A stretch of 64,000 bases of DNA from Streptococcus australis (GCF_015553625.1 NZ_JADNGY010000007.1:1-64000); one strand, 5' to 3'. Positions 18,335 to 28,240 are shown, counted from the stretch's first letter. A program made the numbers and translations. The notes: generated by a model not told the origin, from the letters alone.

Positions 18335-19882
18335 ATGACTAAACGCGCACTAATTAGTGTCTCAGATAAAGCGGGCATTGTTGAATTTGCCCAAGAACTC
18401 AAAAAACTCGGCTGGGATATCATCTCAACAGGTGGTACCAAGGTTGCCCTTGATAATGCTGGGGTAGAGACCATTGCCATCGATGATGTGACTGGTTTCC
18501 CAGAAATGATGGACGGTCGTGTCAAGACCCTCCACCCCAATATCCACGGGGGTCTTCTCGCTCGTCGTGACTTCGAAAGTCACCTAGAGGCTGCTAAGGA
18601 CAATCAGATTGAGCTCATCGACCTTGTGGTGGTAAACCTTTATCCATTCAAGGAAACCATCCTTAAACCAGACGTAACGTATGCTGACGCCGTTGAAAAC
18701 ATCGATATCGGTGGGCCATCTATGCTTCGTTCCGCAGCGAAGAACCACGCTAGCGTGACAGTTGTGGTAGATCCTGCTGACTATGCTGTGGTTTTGGACG
18801 AATTGGCAGCCAAGGGCGAAACCACTTATGAAACTCGCCAACGTTTGGCAGCAAAAGTTTTCCGTCACACAGCAGCCTATGATGCCTTGATTGCGGAATA
18901 CTTCACAGCTCAAGTGGGTGAAGAAAAACCTGAAAAACTCACTCTGACCTATGACCTTAAACAACCAATGCGTTACGGCGAAAACCCTCAACAAGACGCT
19001 GATTTCTACCAAAAAGCTTTGCCGACGGATTACTCGATTGCATCGGCTAAACAGCTCAACGGGAAAGAATTGTCCTTCAACAATATCCGTGACGCTGACG
19101 CGGCAATTCGTATCATCCGTGATTTCAAAGACCGTCCAACCGTTGTGGCTCTGAAACACATGAACCCGTGCGGTATCGGTCAGGCTGATGATATCGAGAC
19201 AGCTTGGAACTACGCTTATGAGTCTGACCCAGTTTCTATCTTTGGTGGGATTGTCGTTCTCAACCGTGAGGTAGATGCTGCAACAGCTGAGAAGATGCAT
19301 GGTGTTTTCCTTGAAATCATCATCGCACCAAGCTACACAGACGAAGCACTTGAAATCTTGACCAATAAAAAGAAAAACCTGCGGATTCTTGCCTTGCCAT
19401 TTGACGCTCAAGATGCTAGTGAAGTGGAAGCAGAGTACACAGGTGTTGTCGGTGGACTTCTGGTGCAAAACCAAGACGTGGTGAAAGAAAGTCCAGCTGA
19501 CTGGCAAGTGGTGACCAAACGCCAACCAACGGAGACAGAAGCGACTGCTCTTGAGTTTGCATGGAAAGCCATCAAGTACGTCAAATCAAACGGTATCATC
19601 ATCACCAACGACCACATGACACTTGGTGTTGGTCCCGGTCAAACTAACCGTGTGGCTTCCGTCCGCATCGCCATTGACCAAGCCAAAGACCGTCTTGACG
19701 GTGCTGTTCTTGCTTCTGATGCCTTCTTCCCATTTGCAGATAACGTGGAAGAAATCGCCAAAGCTGGTATCAAGGCCATCATCCAACCGGGTGGTTCCGT
19801 CCGTGACCAAGAGTCTATCGAAGCAGCTGATAAATATGGTTTAACCATGATCTTTACAGGCGTTCGTCACTTCCGTCATTAA
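18335..19882 (+). CDS. purH: bifunctional AICAR transformylase / IMP cyclohydrolase PurH
   Basis: 515 residues. The last two steps to IMP. The N-terminal MGS-like cyclohydrolase domain starts with [15 protein letters not shown] and includes [14 protein letters not shown]. The C-terminal transformylase domain includes [21 protein letters not shown], and [17 protein letters not shown]. It follows the GNAT by 1 nt. The last gene of this co-directional run. Confidence 0.97.
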   Translation: MTKRALISVSDKAGIVEFAQELKKLGWDIISTGGTKVALDNAGVETIAIDDVTGFPEMMDGRVKTLHPNIHGGLLARRDFESHLEAAKDNQIELIDLVVVNLYPFKETILKPDVTYADAVENIDIGGPSMLRSAAKNHASVTVVVDPADYAVVLDELAAKGETTYETRQRLAAKVFRHTAAYDALIAEYFTAQVGEEKPEKLTLTYDLKQPMRYGENPQQDADFYQKALPTDYSIASAKQLNGKELSFNNIRDADAAIRIIRDFKDRPTVVALKHMNPCGIGQADDIETAWNYAYESDPVSIFGGIVVLNREVDAATAEKMHGVFLEIIIAPSYTDEALEILTNKKKNLRILALPFDAQDASEVEAEYTGVVGGLLVQNQDVVKESPADWQVVTKRQPTETEATALEFAWKAIKYVKSNGIIITNDHMTLGVGPGQTNRVASVRIAIDQAKDRLDGAVLASDAFFPFADNVEEIAKAGIKAIIQPGGSVRDQESIEAADKYGLTMIFTGVRHFRH

Positions 19883-19886
19883 TCAA

Positions 19887-19918
19887 AACAGGCACTCATC
19901 GATCGATGAGTGCCTGTT
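19887..19918. terminator. hairpin between convergent purH and the CHAP gene
   Basis: Perfect 14-bp stem with a GATC loop, 5 nt after the purH stop. The T run is poor on the plus strand and short (TTTT) on the minus strand, so it may serve both genes weakly. Confidence 0.7.
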
Positions 19919-19936
19919 CTACTGGTTAAGAAACCT

Positions 19937-20950
19937 TTAATTTGGATAGATATAGCTGACCCTTCCCCAGACAACATTCGTTGGGTCAAACCAGCCACGG
20001 AAATTATTGATGGTCCGATTTCCATTGTAATTAGCTTCCTTCACTTGAATCTTTTGTTCATGTTCAACCTCTGTCACGACTGCAACGTGACCATAGCCTC
20101 CATTATCCCAGCAGGCGATAGCGCCAACCTCAGGGGTAGTTCCTGTCCGGAAGCCTGCGGCGCGAGCACTAGCAGCCCACATGCCACCGTTTCCCCACCA
20201 GTTTTGTGACCAAGGAGCCAGCTCTTTTGCTGCCCAGGTACATTCGCCAACGGGATAGTAATTATCCGGCTGGGTGACCAGTGGAGCAACTTTAGCCTGT
20301 TCTACCTGAAATGTTGTGGCGAGCAGGCCTTTTAAGTGTCCCTTGTCTTTCTGGTAGACATGGAGATGAAAGGTTCCTTTCCCTTTATGTTTTTCAGCAT
20401 TGAAGGACAATTGATAGCGGCCAGGTGCCGTTCTTTTTGCGGGATACCAGATCAAGTCGTCTTGGCCATCTTGTTCAGACCAGATGGGAAAGAGGACTTC
20501 CTCCACATCTTCAAAGAGCTGGAGTTGGATCTCAAATAGCTGTGCAGTGCTAGGTCGGACTGTGATCTTGGGTTGGGAAGATGCGAGGTCTTTTTTCTCA
20601 ACGATTGTCTGTAGTGGAAACAGTCCTTCAAGGTTTCCGTAAGAATTGATGCCGTAGACATGGATATGGTAAAGTCCTGCTTGATCCAAATGATTGGTCA
20701 GAGGTACTTGCAAATCAAAGCCATTTTCTCCTCGTTGAACAGGATACCAAATGAGATCGTCTTGGCCGTTTTGCTCGGACCAAATGGGGACGCTAACGCT
20801 TTGGAAGCGATCTGGAATGGTCCCGAGGTGGACAACTAATTGTCCCTTTTCCTTGTAGATGTAATTGACGTTTTGTTCTGCTCTTGCAACTTGTGAAGCC
20901 CCTGCCCAGAAAAGGCAAGCTGCCAAGAGTAGTTTCTTCATTCTCTGCAT
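19937..20950 (-). CDS. secreted CHAP-domain hydrolase with two Bsp-like repeats
   Basis: 337 residues. A signal peptide covers about 1-24 (cut after VARA). Two GBS Bsp-like repeats follow, each containing [15 protein letters not shown] (near 55-72 and 155-172). The C-terminal CHAP domain (from 232) has Cys237 in GECTW and His288 in GGYGHVAV. The CHAP part is nearly the same as that of PcsB at 1981-3228, including the YIYPN ending. CHAP enzymes are amidases or endopeptidases of peptidoglycan; the Bsp repeats probably bind the wall. AAGGAG precedes the ATG. It is the only minus-strand gene within the purine region, lying between purH and purD. Pneumococcal relatives of this type take part in competence or division, which is not shown here. 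Confidence 0.92.
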   Translation of the reverse strand: MQRMKKLLLAACLFWAGASQVARAEQNVNYIYKEKGQLVVHLGTIPDRFQSVSVPIWSEQNGQDDLIWYPVQRGENGFDLQVPLTNHLDQAGLYHIHVYGINSYGNLEGLFPLQTIVEKKDLASSQPKITVRPSTAQLFEIQLQLFEDVEEVLFPIWSEQDGQDDLIWYPAKRTAPGRYQLSFNAEKHKGKGTFHLHVYQKDKGHLKGLLATTFQVEQAKVAPLVTQPDNYYPVGECTWAAKELAPWSQNWWGNGGMWAASARAAGFRTGTTPEVGAIACWDNGGYGHVAVVTEVEHEQKIQVKEANYNGNRTINNFRGWFDPTNVVWGRVSYIYPN

Positions 20951-21074
20951 AAAACTCCTTTTTTAAAAAATAGTAGAGGTCTCAATTATAATATTCGTAA
21001 AAAGGAGTAGAAATTTAAAAAATAATGAAAAAAGTTTGTTTTCTAACGAAAATTATCGGACATTCCTTGAAATA

Positions 21075-21104
21075 TTAGAATAAAACGAACGATTATGATA
21101 TAAT
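21075..21104 (+). promoter_or_regulatory. promoter of purD
   Basis: -10 TATAAT (21099-21104) with a weak -35 TTAGAA (21075-21080). A CGAAC core (AAAACGAACG, near 21082-21091) between them may be a diverged PurBox. Confidence 0.55.
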
Positions 21105-21135
21105 TTAATAAAATAATTCGCAAAAGAGGTTCAAG

Positions 21136-22401
21136 ATGAAACTTTTGGTTGTTGGATCTGGTGGTCGTGAGCATGCGATTGCCAAGAAGTTGTTGGGGTC
21201 TAAAGACGTTGAGCAGGTTTTTGTGGCTCCTGGTAATGACGGGATGCGATTAGATGGTCTAGATTTGATCAATATCGGAATTTCCGAACATTCTAAGCTG
21301 ATTGACTTCGCCAAAGTCAACGATATTGCTTGGGCCTTTGTCGGTCCAGATGATGCCCTTGCGGCTGGCATCGTGGATGATTTCAATGCAGCTGGTCTCA
21401 AGGCTTTTGGTCCGACAAGATTAGCTGCAGAGCTAGAGTGGTCTAAGGATTTTGCTAAGGAAATCATGGTCAAATATGATGTTCCAACAGCGGCCTATGG
21501 GACCTTTTCGGATTTCGAGGAAGCTAAAGCCTACATCGAAGAAAAAGGCGCTCCAATCGTCGTCAAGGCAGACGGTTTGGCGCTTGGGAAGGGTGTCGTC
21601 GTTGCGGAGACAGTTGAGCAAGCAGTCGAGGCTGCTCACGAGATGCTTTTGGACAATAAATTTGGTGACTCAGGTGCGCGTGTGGTCATTGAGGAATTCC
21701 TTGACGGAGAAGAGTTCTCCCTCTTTGCCTTTGTCAATGGTGACAAATTCTACATTATGCCAACAGCTCAGGACCACAAACGTGCTTTTGATGGTGACAA
21801 GGGTCCTAACACTGGTGGGATGGGGGCTTATGCGCCAGTTCCTCATTTGCCACAGAGCGTGGTTGACACAGCGGTTGACACCATTGTCAAGCCAGTCCTC
21901 GAAGGTATGATCAAAGAAGGTCGTCCCTATCTGGGTGTCCTTTACGCTGGTCTTATCTTGACAGCTGAAGGACCAAAAGTCATCGAGTTCAACGCTCGCT
22001 TTGGAGATCCTGAAACGCAAATCATCTTGCCTCGTTTGACATCTGACTTGGCGCAAAATATCACGGATATTTTGGATGGCAAAGAGCCAGCAATTACTTG
22101 GACCGACAAGGGTGTGACACTTGGCGTGGTTGTAGCCTCAGACGGTTACCCACTTGCTTATAAAAAAGGTGTCAAGCTTCCAGCCAAGACAGAGGGCGAC
22201 ATCATCACTTACTATGCAGGTGCTAAATTCTCTGATAATGGGCAAGACCTCCTCTCAAATGGCGGACGTGTCTACATGCTGGTCACCACAGCTGATACAG
22301 TCAAAGACGGCCAAAATACCATCTACAGCCAACTCGACAAACAAAACACAGAAGGCCTATTTTACCGTACAGATATCGGTAGCAAAGCCATAAAAGATTA
22401 A
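21136..22401 (+). CDS. purD: phosphoribosylamine-glycine ligase PurD
   Basis: 421 residues, ATP-grasp enzyme joining phosphoribosylamine and glycine. N-terminal KLLVVGSGGREHAIA, DGLALGKGVVV and FNARFGDPETQ are typical. Preceded by AAAGAGG. It restarts the purine genes after the reversed CHAP gene and has its own promoter. Confidence 0.97.
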   Translation: MKLLVVGSGGREHAIAKKLLGSKDVEQVFVAPGNDGMRLDGLDLINIGISEHSKLIDFAKVNDIAWAFVGPDDALAAGIVDDFNAAGLKAFGPTRLAAELEWSKDFAKEIMVKYDVPTAAYGTFSDFEEAKAYIEEKGAPIVVKADGLALGKGVVVAETVEQAVEAAHEMLLDNKFGDSGARVVIEEFLDGEEFSLFAFVNGDKFYIMPTAQDHKRAFDGDKGPNTGGMGAYAPVPHLPQSVVDTAVDTIVKPVLEGMIKEGRPYLGVLYAGLILTAEGPKVIEFNARFGDPETQIILPRLTSDLAQNITDILDGKEPAITWTDKGVTLGVVVASDGYPLAYKKGVKLPAKTEGDIITYYAGAKFSDNGQDLLSNGGRVYMLVTTADTVKDGQNTIYSQLDKQNTEGLFYRTDIGSKAIKD

Positions 22402-22446
22402 CAGATATAATATTTGTCAATGGCGAGCGAAAGCGAGCTAGTATAG

Positions 22447-22577
22447 GATAATCGTCGCAGTAGTGGAACTCTAGTAGCTTTGCTACTAGGAGCGGAAAAC
22501 TGGAGACCTAGGCTCCAGTTTTAGTAATGGAACGCCCTGGGCGGTCGCTTACGTCCGCACTACAATAGACGATTATC
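22447..22577 (+). other. multi-stem structured element between purD and purE
   Basis: A perfect closing stem GATAATCGTC (22447-22456) / GACGATTATC (22568-22577) encloses 111 nt. Inside are GTAGTG/CACTAC (22460-22465 / 22558-22563), CTAGTAG/CTACTAG (22471-22489), a perfect 10-bp AAAACTGGAG/CTCCAGTTTT (22496-22522), and GCGGTCG/CGTCCGC near 22540-22557. The result is a closed multi-branch fold. It ends 14 nt before the purE start and contains no plausible ORF. It could be a purE leader RNA or a mobile palindromic element. I know of no named class that fits. Confidence 0.75.
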
Positions 22578-22591
22578 AAAAAGGAGAAGAA

Positions 22592-23080
22592 ATGAAACCA
22601 GTAATTTCCATCATCATGGGCTCAAAATCCGACTGGGCAACCATGCAAAAAACAGCAGAAGTCCTAGACCGCTTCGGTGTAGTCTACGAAAAGAAAGTTG
22701 TTTCCGCTCACCGTACACCAGACCTCATGTTTAGACATGCGGAGGAAGCACGTAGCCGTGGCATCAAAGTCATCATCGCGGGTGCGGGTGGCGCAGCCCA
22801 TTTGCCAGGAATGGTAGCTGCTAAAACAACCCTTCCAGTCATCGGCGTGCCCGTCAAGTCTCGTGCCCTTAGTGGTGTGGACTCGCTTTACTCGATTGTA
22901 CAGATGCCAGGTGGTGTACCAGTCGCAACCATGGCTATCGGTGAAGCTGGTGCGACCAACGCAGCCCTCTTTGCCCTCCGTCTCCTATCAGTAGAGGACC
23001 AGGCTATTGCGACAGCTTTGGCAGATTTCGCAGAAGAACAAGGAAAAATCGCAGAGGAGTCTACAAATGAGCTCATCTAA
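22592..23080 (+). CDS. purE: N5-carboxyaminoimidazole ribonucleotide mutase PurE
   Basis: 162 residues, class I PurE. Moves the carboxyl group of N5-CAIR to give [26 protein letters not shown] and [14 protein letters not shown] are signature motifs. AAAGGAGAAG is a strong ribosome site, lying within the end of the structured leader. Its 3' end overlaps the purK start by 14 nt. Confidence 0.97.
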   Translation: MKPVISIIMGSKSDWATMQKTAEVLDRFGVVYEKKVVSAHRTPDLMFRHAEEARSRGIKVIIAGAGGAAHLPGMVAAKTTLPVIGVPVKSRALSGVDSLYSIVQMPGGVPVATMAIGEAGATNAALFALRLLSVEDQAIATALADFAEEQGKIAEESTNELI

Positions 23081-24149
23081 AACAATCGGAATTATCGGTG
23101 GCGGTCAGCTGGGTCAGATGATGGCCATTTCTGCTATCTACATGGGACACAAGGTTATCGCGCTGGATCCTGCGGCGGATTGCCCAGCCTCTCGTGTAGC
23201 GGAAATTATCGTGGCTCCTTATAACGATGTGGATGCCCTCCGTCAGTTAGCTGAGCGTTGCGATGTCCTGACCTATGAGTTTGAAAATGTCGATGCAGAC
23301 GGTTTGGATGCTGTCATTAAGGATGGTCAGCTCCCTCAAGGGACAGACCTACTCCGCATTTCACAAAACCGTATCTTTGAAAAGGACTTTTTATCAAACA
23401 AGGCTCAAGTCACCGTGGCACCTTACAAGGTCGTGACTTCTAGCCAAGACTTGATAGATATAGACCTATCAAAAAACTATGTCCTCAAGACGGCGACAGG
23501 TGGTTACGATGGGCATGGTCAGAAGGTTATTCGTTCAGCCGAAGATTTAGAAGAAGCCTATGCACTAGCGGATTCAGCAGACTGCGTCTTGGAAGAATTT
23601 GTTAATTTTGACTTGGAGATTTCTGTTATTGTATCAGGAAATGGCAAGGACGTGACAGTTTTCCCAGTGCAGGAAAATATCCACCGCAACAACATCCTTT
23701 CTAAGACCATTGTGCCAGCTCGCATTTCTGAGAGTCTAGCTGAGAAAGCCAAAACTATGTCAGTACGAATTGCTGAGCAACTGAACTTGTCTGGAACTCT
23801 TTGCGTGGAAATGTTTGCGACAGCTGATGACATCATTGTCAATGAGATTGCCCCACGTCCGCATAACTCTGGGCACTACTCAATCGAAGCCTGCGACTTT
23901 TCACAATTTGACACGCATATCTTAGGTGTTCTTGGAGCACCATTACCAGCAATACACCTCCATGCTCCAGCTGTCATGCTCAACGTTCTCGGCCAACATG
24001 TCGAGACTGCTGAAACATATGTGACAGAAAATCCAAGCGCTCACCTCCACTTATATGGTAAACTAGAAGCAAAGCACAACCGCAAAATGGGACATGTGAC
24101 TTTGTTTAGTAATGAACCGGATAAGGTTGAGGAGTTTTGTTTATGCTAG
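23067..24149 (+). CDS. purK: N5-CAIR synthetase PurK
   Basis: 360 residues, ATP-grasp. Makes N5-CAIR from AIR, bicarbonate and ATP. N-terminal [15 protein letters not shown] and [18 protein letters not shown] are diagnostic. ATG 23067 is chosen because GAGGAG lies just upstream and the in-frame extension to 23007 is out of family. The end reads [20 protein letters not shown]; relatives usually end with a few different residues after EEF. The last codons therefore seem to have been replaced at the junction with the AT-rich island that follows. Confidence 0.95.
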   Translation: MSSSKTIGIIGGGQLGQMMAISAIYMGHKVIALDPAADCPASRVAEIIVAPYNDVDALRQLAERCDVLTYEFENVDADGLDAVIKDGQLPQGTDLLRISQNRIFEKDFLSNKAQVTVAPYKVVTSSQDLIDIDLSKNYVLKTATGGYDGHGQKVIRSAEDLEEAYALADSADCVLEEFVNFDLEISVIVSGNGKDVTVFPVQENIHRNNILSKTIVPARISESLAEKAKTMSVRIAEQLNLSGTLCVEMFATADDIIVNEIAPRPHNSGHYSIEACDFSQFDTHILGVLGAPLPAIHLHAPAVMLNVLGQHVETAETYVTENPSAHLHLYGKLEAKHNRKMGHVTLFSNEPDKVEEFCLC

Positions 24150-24783
24150 AGAATTTGAAGTTATTAAAGTCAGATATGAAAGAAAAAGTTGGACTATTTG
24201 TAGTTTTATCTTTACATATAAGAATGTAGAATATATAGTTTTAGTAAAAAGATTTGTTGGAAGAGAACAAAGAACAGAAGAATATTCACTAGTAAAATTA
24301 CATTTTATGAAAAGTGATGATTTAGGTCATGAATTGCAAGTTGAAGCGAGTAGCCAGCGGTTGTTTGTAGATGCAAAAAATTTGAGGGAGTTTTTTGGCA
24401 TTGAGTATGCTAGTAATTTGGGAAGTATGCTTCACCAGCTTACTGAGCAAATAGGAAGGTCGGTTCCTCCCGTTGTTCCTGCTCCAAATGATATTAGCAC
24501 AATCGAAAAAAATGCGATGGTTCATTCTTTGAGTAGAAGTGATGCAGAAGATCCCAATAAAGTATATTGTACTCATGTAAGAAGAAATCCTAACAATGGT
24601 GAACGAAGCATATTCAATTCAAATAAAACAAAATTACTTAGACCGTTATTATATGATAAACTTCAAAATGAACGTCATATTAGCTTCTGTTATTCTTTTG
24701 ATAAAGATAAGGAGCGGACCGATTCTGACATTTTAAAACACTTTGCAGAGGATGAACAATATTTTAAAGGAGAAACATCTTAA
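24143..24783 (+). pseudogene. DUF6037-like gene with a single-base frameshift
   Basis: The well-placed start is ATG 24143 behind GAGGAG (24129-24134). That frame gives [15 protein letters not shown] and then soon stops. The -1 frame continues from the same point as SWTICSFIFTYKNVEYIVLVKRF and runs to 24783 (about 200 residues). The switch is at the run GAAAAAG near 24184-24191; one more A would restore a single frame. The only in-frame start of the long ORF, ATG 24112, has no ribosome site and lies inside purK. The gene is either broken, or read by -1 slippage on AAA. The body resembles proteins of the DUF6037 type from memory; the function is unknown. It overlaps purK by 7 nt. Confidence 0.65.
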
Positions 24784-24799
24784 TCGGAGAACAAACCTA

Positions 24800-24981
24800 A
24801 AAACAATCGATCTTATCGGTGGCATGAGTAGGGGAAACACGACTTCCTATTATGAGCTCATCAATGATACAATCAAAGAGTTTTTAATTTATCAGTAAAG
24901 CAAGCAGACACAGCTCTCCCTCTTTATGGGACAACAACTATCTATGCCCAAGAGGTAGTGGATATGGCGATAAGTAGATGA
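24800..24981 (+). pseudogene. relic of an aspartate/glutamate racemase gene
   Basis: 24800-24898 reads KTIDLIGGMSRGNTTSYYEL, like the N-terminus of Asp/Glu racemases (usually GLIGGMSWEST..YY). It then hits a stop. Immediately after, 24898-24981 reads ADTALPLYGTTTIYAQEVVD, like the C-terminus of the same family. About 170 internal residues and the start codon are missing, so this is a deletion remnant. Confidence 0.75.
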
Positions 24982-25045
24982 TCGTTGTGATAAAATGGTA
25001 TATGATAGAGTTTAGCGATGAAATTGATTTTTGACAGGAGGATAT

Positions 25046-26089
25046 ATGGGCGAATTAGTCATAAAAAATGATAAACTAGCCAAAACGAAAGAAGCGGGAA
25101 ATACCCCACTTGATGTTGAACTATTTCAAAATAAAATAAAAAGTTTTGAACAAGTTGGTAATTATTTTTCGACTATTGTTAATTCTTACAAAGAAATTAA
25201 ACAAAATATCAATCCTGAGGAAATGTATGTTGTTAAATTCACTCAGGATCAGTTAAAAAAATTTCAAAATGGAGAAATTGATTTTCAGAAGACAGCGGAT
25301 AGGAAGTCTCTGCTACCCAATTTTGTGACTAAAGGAACAAATAACGATATTGTTTCTAAAGCTAGACTAGAAAAGATTGTTATGGATAATCCTGAAGTTT
25401 TACAGAATATCATATATAATGTGAATCAATTAGCAAATGCTCAGAAAATTAATGATTTAGAAATTCTTCTCTCTGAAGTTAAACAGCTCAGTTTGGAAAT
25501 TAAGCAGGGACAGAAAGATGATAGACGAGCAAAAATTTTAGGTGCAGAAAGCACGGTAAATCAGGCTTTACTAATGTCTGATGATAATCCACACAAACAA
25601 TTTTTGTTATTAAATTCAATAAACCAGTTGAATGAAGGGCGAGCAGCCCTTATTAAAGAATTTGAAAGAGAGATCAACAAACAAATTCCTATTCCAAATT
25701 CAAAATTTATGCTGTTTTTAAAATCTTTATTTGATGATAAATTTAACGAAGACATTTCACATAGTTTCTTTGAATTAAATGATCAATTTTCTTATATCAT
25801 AAAGGCTAGTGATTTACTTGCTAAAACTTATTTGGTGACAGGTAATGATAAATTGCTTGATACAATTTATTCACCTATAAAATCTTTGGTTGAAGATAAC
25901 CGTGAATATGTATCAAAACTAGTAGAATTACAAGATTTAGACAATGAAGAACAGCAATGTCAAATAAAATGGTGCATTGAACCCAATGACTTCATTGCTC
26001 AAATTGGAACAATGGAACTACTGGAAAGAGATATAGTTAGTATTGAACTTACTGGTGAAGAATTATTGAACGGAGAACAACATGGATAA
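25046..26089 (+). CDS. uncharacterised 347-residue protein of the purK-purB island
   Basis: ATG 25046 follows AGGAGG at 6-nt spacing, preferred over an in-frame codon at 25031. Soluble, mainly alpha-helical by composition, Lys/Glu/Asn-rich. No signal, membrane segment or catalytic motif that I can name. The last residues (ELLNGEQHG) overlap the start of a 49-residue membrane protein by 8 nt, so the two are translationally coupled. The base composition is much more AT-rich than the pur genes, a sign of transfer. A defence or toxin-antidote function is possible from the genomic setting only. Confidence 0.85.
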   Translation: MGELVIKNDKLAKTKEAGNTPLDVELFQNKIKSFEQVGNYFSTIVNSYKEIKQNINPEEMYVVKFTQDQLKKFQNGEIDFQKTADRKSLLPNFVTKGTNNDIVSKARLEKIVMDNPEVLQNIIYNVNQLANAQKINDLEILLSEVKQLSLEIKQGQKDDRRAKILGAESTVNQALLMSDDNPHKQFLLLNSINQLNEGRAALIKEFEREINKQIPIPNSKFMLFLKSLFDDKFNEDISHSFFELNDQFSYIIKASDLLAKTYLVTGNDKLLDTIYSPIKSLVEDNREYVSKLVELQDLDNEEQQCQIKWCIEPNDFIAQIGTMELLERDIVSIELTGEELLNGEQHG

Positions 26090-26231
26090 AAAACAAATTC
26101 ATCAAATCGGTAAAACATTAAATAAACCTGTTAAAATTGTGAAGGAAAATATTGGATTGATTGCAACAGTAATACTTTCTGTTGGAGGAACAGCAATAGT
26201 CAATCATTTTTCAGGAAAAAACGAAAAATAG
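26082..26231 (+). CDS. small membrane protein of 49 residues coupled to the 347-residue gene
   Basis: ATG 26082 overlaps the upstream stop (ATGGATAA), with CGGAG as ribosome site. The product has a basic start (MDKKQIHQIGKTLNKPVK), one hydrophobic segment (about 25-42, GLIATVILSVGGTAIV) and a charged end (GKNEK). One-pass membrane topology. It resembles in layout the small hydrophobic partners of phage-defence or holin-like genes, but there is no recognisable family. Confidence 0.72.
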   Translation: MDKKQIHQIGKTLNKPVKIVKENIGLIATVILSVGGTAIVNHFSGKNEK

Positions 26232-26294
26232 AAAGGAACAAGGGCTCACGTATTCACCAAAACTGAATACGGGCTACGGACTTGATTAATTCTT

Positions 26295-26522
26295 ATGATT
26301 CAACTCATCGTCAACGCATTTGTCGAAAAAGAGAAGACGGGGGCAGTCGTTGAAGTTTTGTATGCTAGTAGTGATCACGAAAAGGTGAAAACTAAGTATG
26401 AAGAGTTGCTTGCACAATACCCTGAAAACTATTTAGCTATCTATGATGTCCCGCTGGATACAGATTTGAATACACTGGATCATTATCCATCTGTGTGGAT
26501 TGGGAAAGAAGAATTTGAATAA
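26295..26522 (+). CDS. small conserved-looking protein of 75 residues before purB
   Basis: Starts MIQLIVNAFVEKEKTGAVV and ends WIGKEEFE. Soluble, acidic, with a regular beta-alpha pattern, composition like a real protein. No clear ribosome site precedes the ATG, which follows a hairpin region (GTATTC/GAATAC near 26252-26272). The function is unknown. The gene keeps the GC content of purB rather than that of the AT-rich island, so it is probably an older neighbour of purB. Confidence 0.75.
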   Translation: MIQLIVNAFVEKEKTGAVVEVLYASSDHEKVKTKYEELLAQYPENYLAIYDVPLDTDLNTLDHYPSVWIGKEEFE

Positions 26523-26579
26523 ACCGACTGTCGGTTGTTAACTGATGTGAAACATCAAAAGAAAGGAAAATAAAACAAC

Positions 26580-27878
26580 ATGATCGAACGTTACTCTCGC
26601 CCAGAAATGGCGAACATTTGGACTGAAGAAAATAAATACCGTGCTTGGCTTGAGGTGGAAATCTTGGCTGACGAGGCATGGGCGGAGTTGGGGGAAATCC
26701 CTAAGGAAGATGTGGCTTTGATTCGCGAAAAAGCGGACTTTGACATTGACCGTATTTTGGAGATTGAGCAAGAGACTCGTCACGATGTGGTGGCTTTCAC
26801 ACGTGCGGTTTCTGAAACTCTTGGCGAAGAGCGCAAGTGGGTTCACTATGGATTGACTTCTACTGACGTGGTAGATACAGCCTATGGTTACCTCTACAAA
26901 CAAGCCAACGACATCATCCGTCGAGACCTTGAAAACTTCACCAACATCATCGCTGATAAAGCAAAAGAACACAAGTTCACGATCATGATGGGTCGTACCC
27001 ACGGTGTGCACGCTGAGCCGACAACCTTTGGTCTTAAATTGGCGACTTGGTACAGCGAAATGAAACGCAACATTGAGCGTTTCGAGCACGCAGCAGCTGG
27101 TGTGGAAGCTGGTAAGATTTCTGGTGCGGTTGGGAACTTTGCCAACATCCCACCATTCGTTGAAAAATACGTCTGCGACAAGCTTGGTATCCATGCCCAA
27201 GAAATCTCTACACAGGTGCTTCCTCGTGACCTCCACGCTGAGTACTTTGCGGTTCTCGCCAGCATCGCAACTTCTATCGAGCGTATGGCAACTGAAATTC
27301 GTGGTCTTCAAAAGTCAGAACAACGTGAAGTGGAAGAGTTCTTTGCCAAAGGTCAAAAAGGGTCTTCAGCAATGCCTCACAAACGGAACCCGATCGGTTC
27401 TGAAAACATGACAGGTCTTGCGCGTGTCATCCGTGGTCACATGGTGACAGCCTATGAAAACGTCGCTCTTTGGCACGAACGTGATATCTCTCACTCATCA
27501 GCTGAGCGAATCATCGCACCAGATACGACCATCTTGATTGACTACATGCTTAACCGTTTTGGAAACATCGTTAAGAACTTGACAGTCTTCCCTGAAAACA
27601 TGATCCGCAACATGAACTCAACATTTGGTTTGATCTTCAGCCAACGTGCCATGTTGACCTTGATTGAAAAAGGGATGACCCGTGAGCAAGCCTATGACTT
27701 GGTGCAACCAAAAACAGCCTACTCTTGGGATAACCAAGTAGACTTCAAACCACTTCTTGAAGCAGATCCAGAGGTAACTTCTCGCCTCACTCAAGAAGAA
27801 ATTGATGAAATCTTCAACCCAACTTACTACACCAAACGGGTGGATGAAATCTTCGAACGCATCGGTTTGGGTGACTAA
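26580..27878 (+). CDS. purB: adenylosuccinate lyase PurB
   Basis: 432 residues. Cleaves SAICAR to AICAR and adenylosuccinate to AMP, thus used twice in purine synthesis. [37 protein letters not shown] and the signature loop [16 protein letters not shown] are visible. GAAAGGAAA precedes the start. Last gene of the purine region. Confidence 0.97.
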   Translation: MIERYSRPEMANIWTEENKYRAWLEVEILADEAWAELGEIPKEDVALIREKADFDIDRILEIEQETRHDVVAFTRAVSETLGEERKWVHYGLTSTDVVDTAYGYLYKQANDIIRRDLENFTNIIADKAKEHKFTIMMGRTHGVHAEPTTFGLKLATWYSEMKRNIERFEHAAAGVEAGKISGAVGNFANIPPFVEKYVCDKLGIHAQEISTQVLPRDLHAEYFAVLASIATSIERMATEIRGLQKSEQREVEEFFAKGQKGSSAMPHKRNPIGSENMTGLARVIRGHMVTAYENVALWHERDISHSSAERIIAPDTTILIDYMLNRFGNIVKNLTVFPENMIRNMNSTFGLIFSQRAMLTLIEKGMTREQAYDLVQPKTAYSWDNQVDFKPLLEADPEVTSRLTQEEIDEIFNPTYYTKRVDEIFERIGLGD

Positions 27879-27916
27879 TCGCAACGAAAAACGAGAATTT
27901 AAAAAATAGACGAAAA

Positions 27917-28090
27917 GAGGCTGGGACAAAAGTCCTAGCCTCTTTTCGTCTTTGGATTATCGAGCAAGACGCAGTGGTTGAGTGGGCTCTACTAGGCTGA
28001 TTTCATCAGCTGTTAGATCCCTACTCAACTGTGCGGAGGTGGGACGACGAAATCGAATTCTAACGAATGACCGATTTCTGTCCCACTCTC
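27917..28090 (+). repeat. MITE-like intergenic repeat, copy 1
   Basis: About 174 bp. It begins GAGGCTGGGACAAAAGTCC and ends GATTTCTGTCCCACTCTC, so the ends form imperfect terminal inverted repeats (TGGGACARAA). Inside are a long stem GCAGTGGTTGAGT/ACTCAACTGTG around GCTGATTTCATCAGC, and a hairpin GAAATCG/CGATTTC. The first 26 nt form a T-tailed hairpin able to terminate purB. It lies between convergent purB and bgaR. Copies also occur at 45282 (inverted) and 54829. Confidence 0.88.
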
Positions 28091-28240
28091 TTTTCTTTGC
28101 CTATATCAGGCGCTCTAGATCCTGAATTTATCATAATAAATTTTGACTTATTAAACTATTTATAGGAAGTCTATCACTAATTATAGATTATTCGTTTTAC
28201 ATGTTTTAGGAACTATTTTTTCATGCTATAATTTGTATCA

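Noticed and set aside
18584..19525. Long minus-strand ORF of 313 residues opposite purH.
   Set aside because: Entirely inside purH in an antisense frame, Cys/His-rich unlike real proteins, no ribosome site.
26538..27311. Minus-strand ORF of 257 residues opposite purB.
   Set aside because: Antisense shadow of a well-supported gene with unusual composition.
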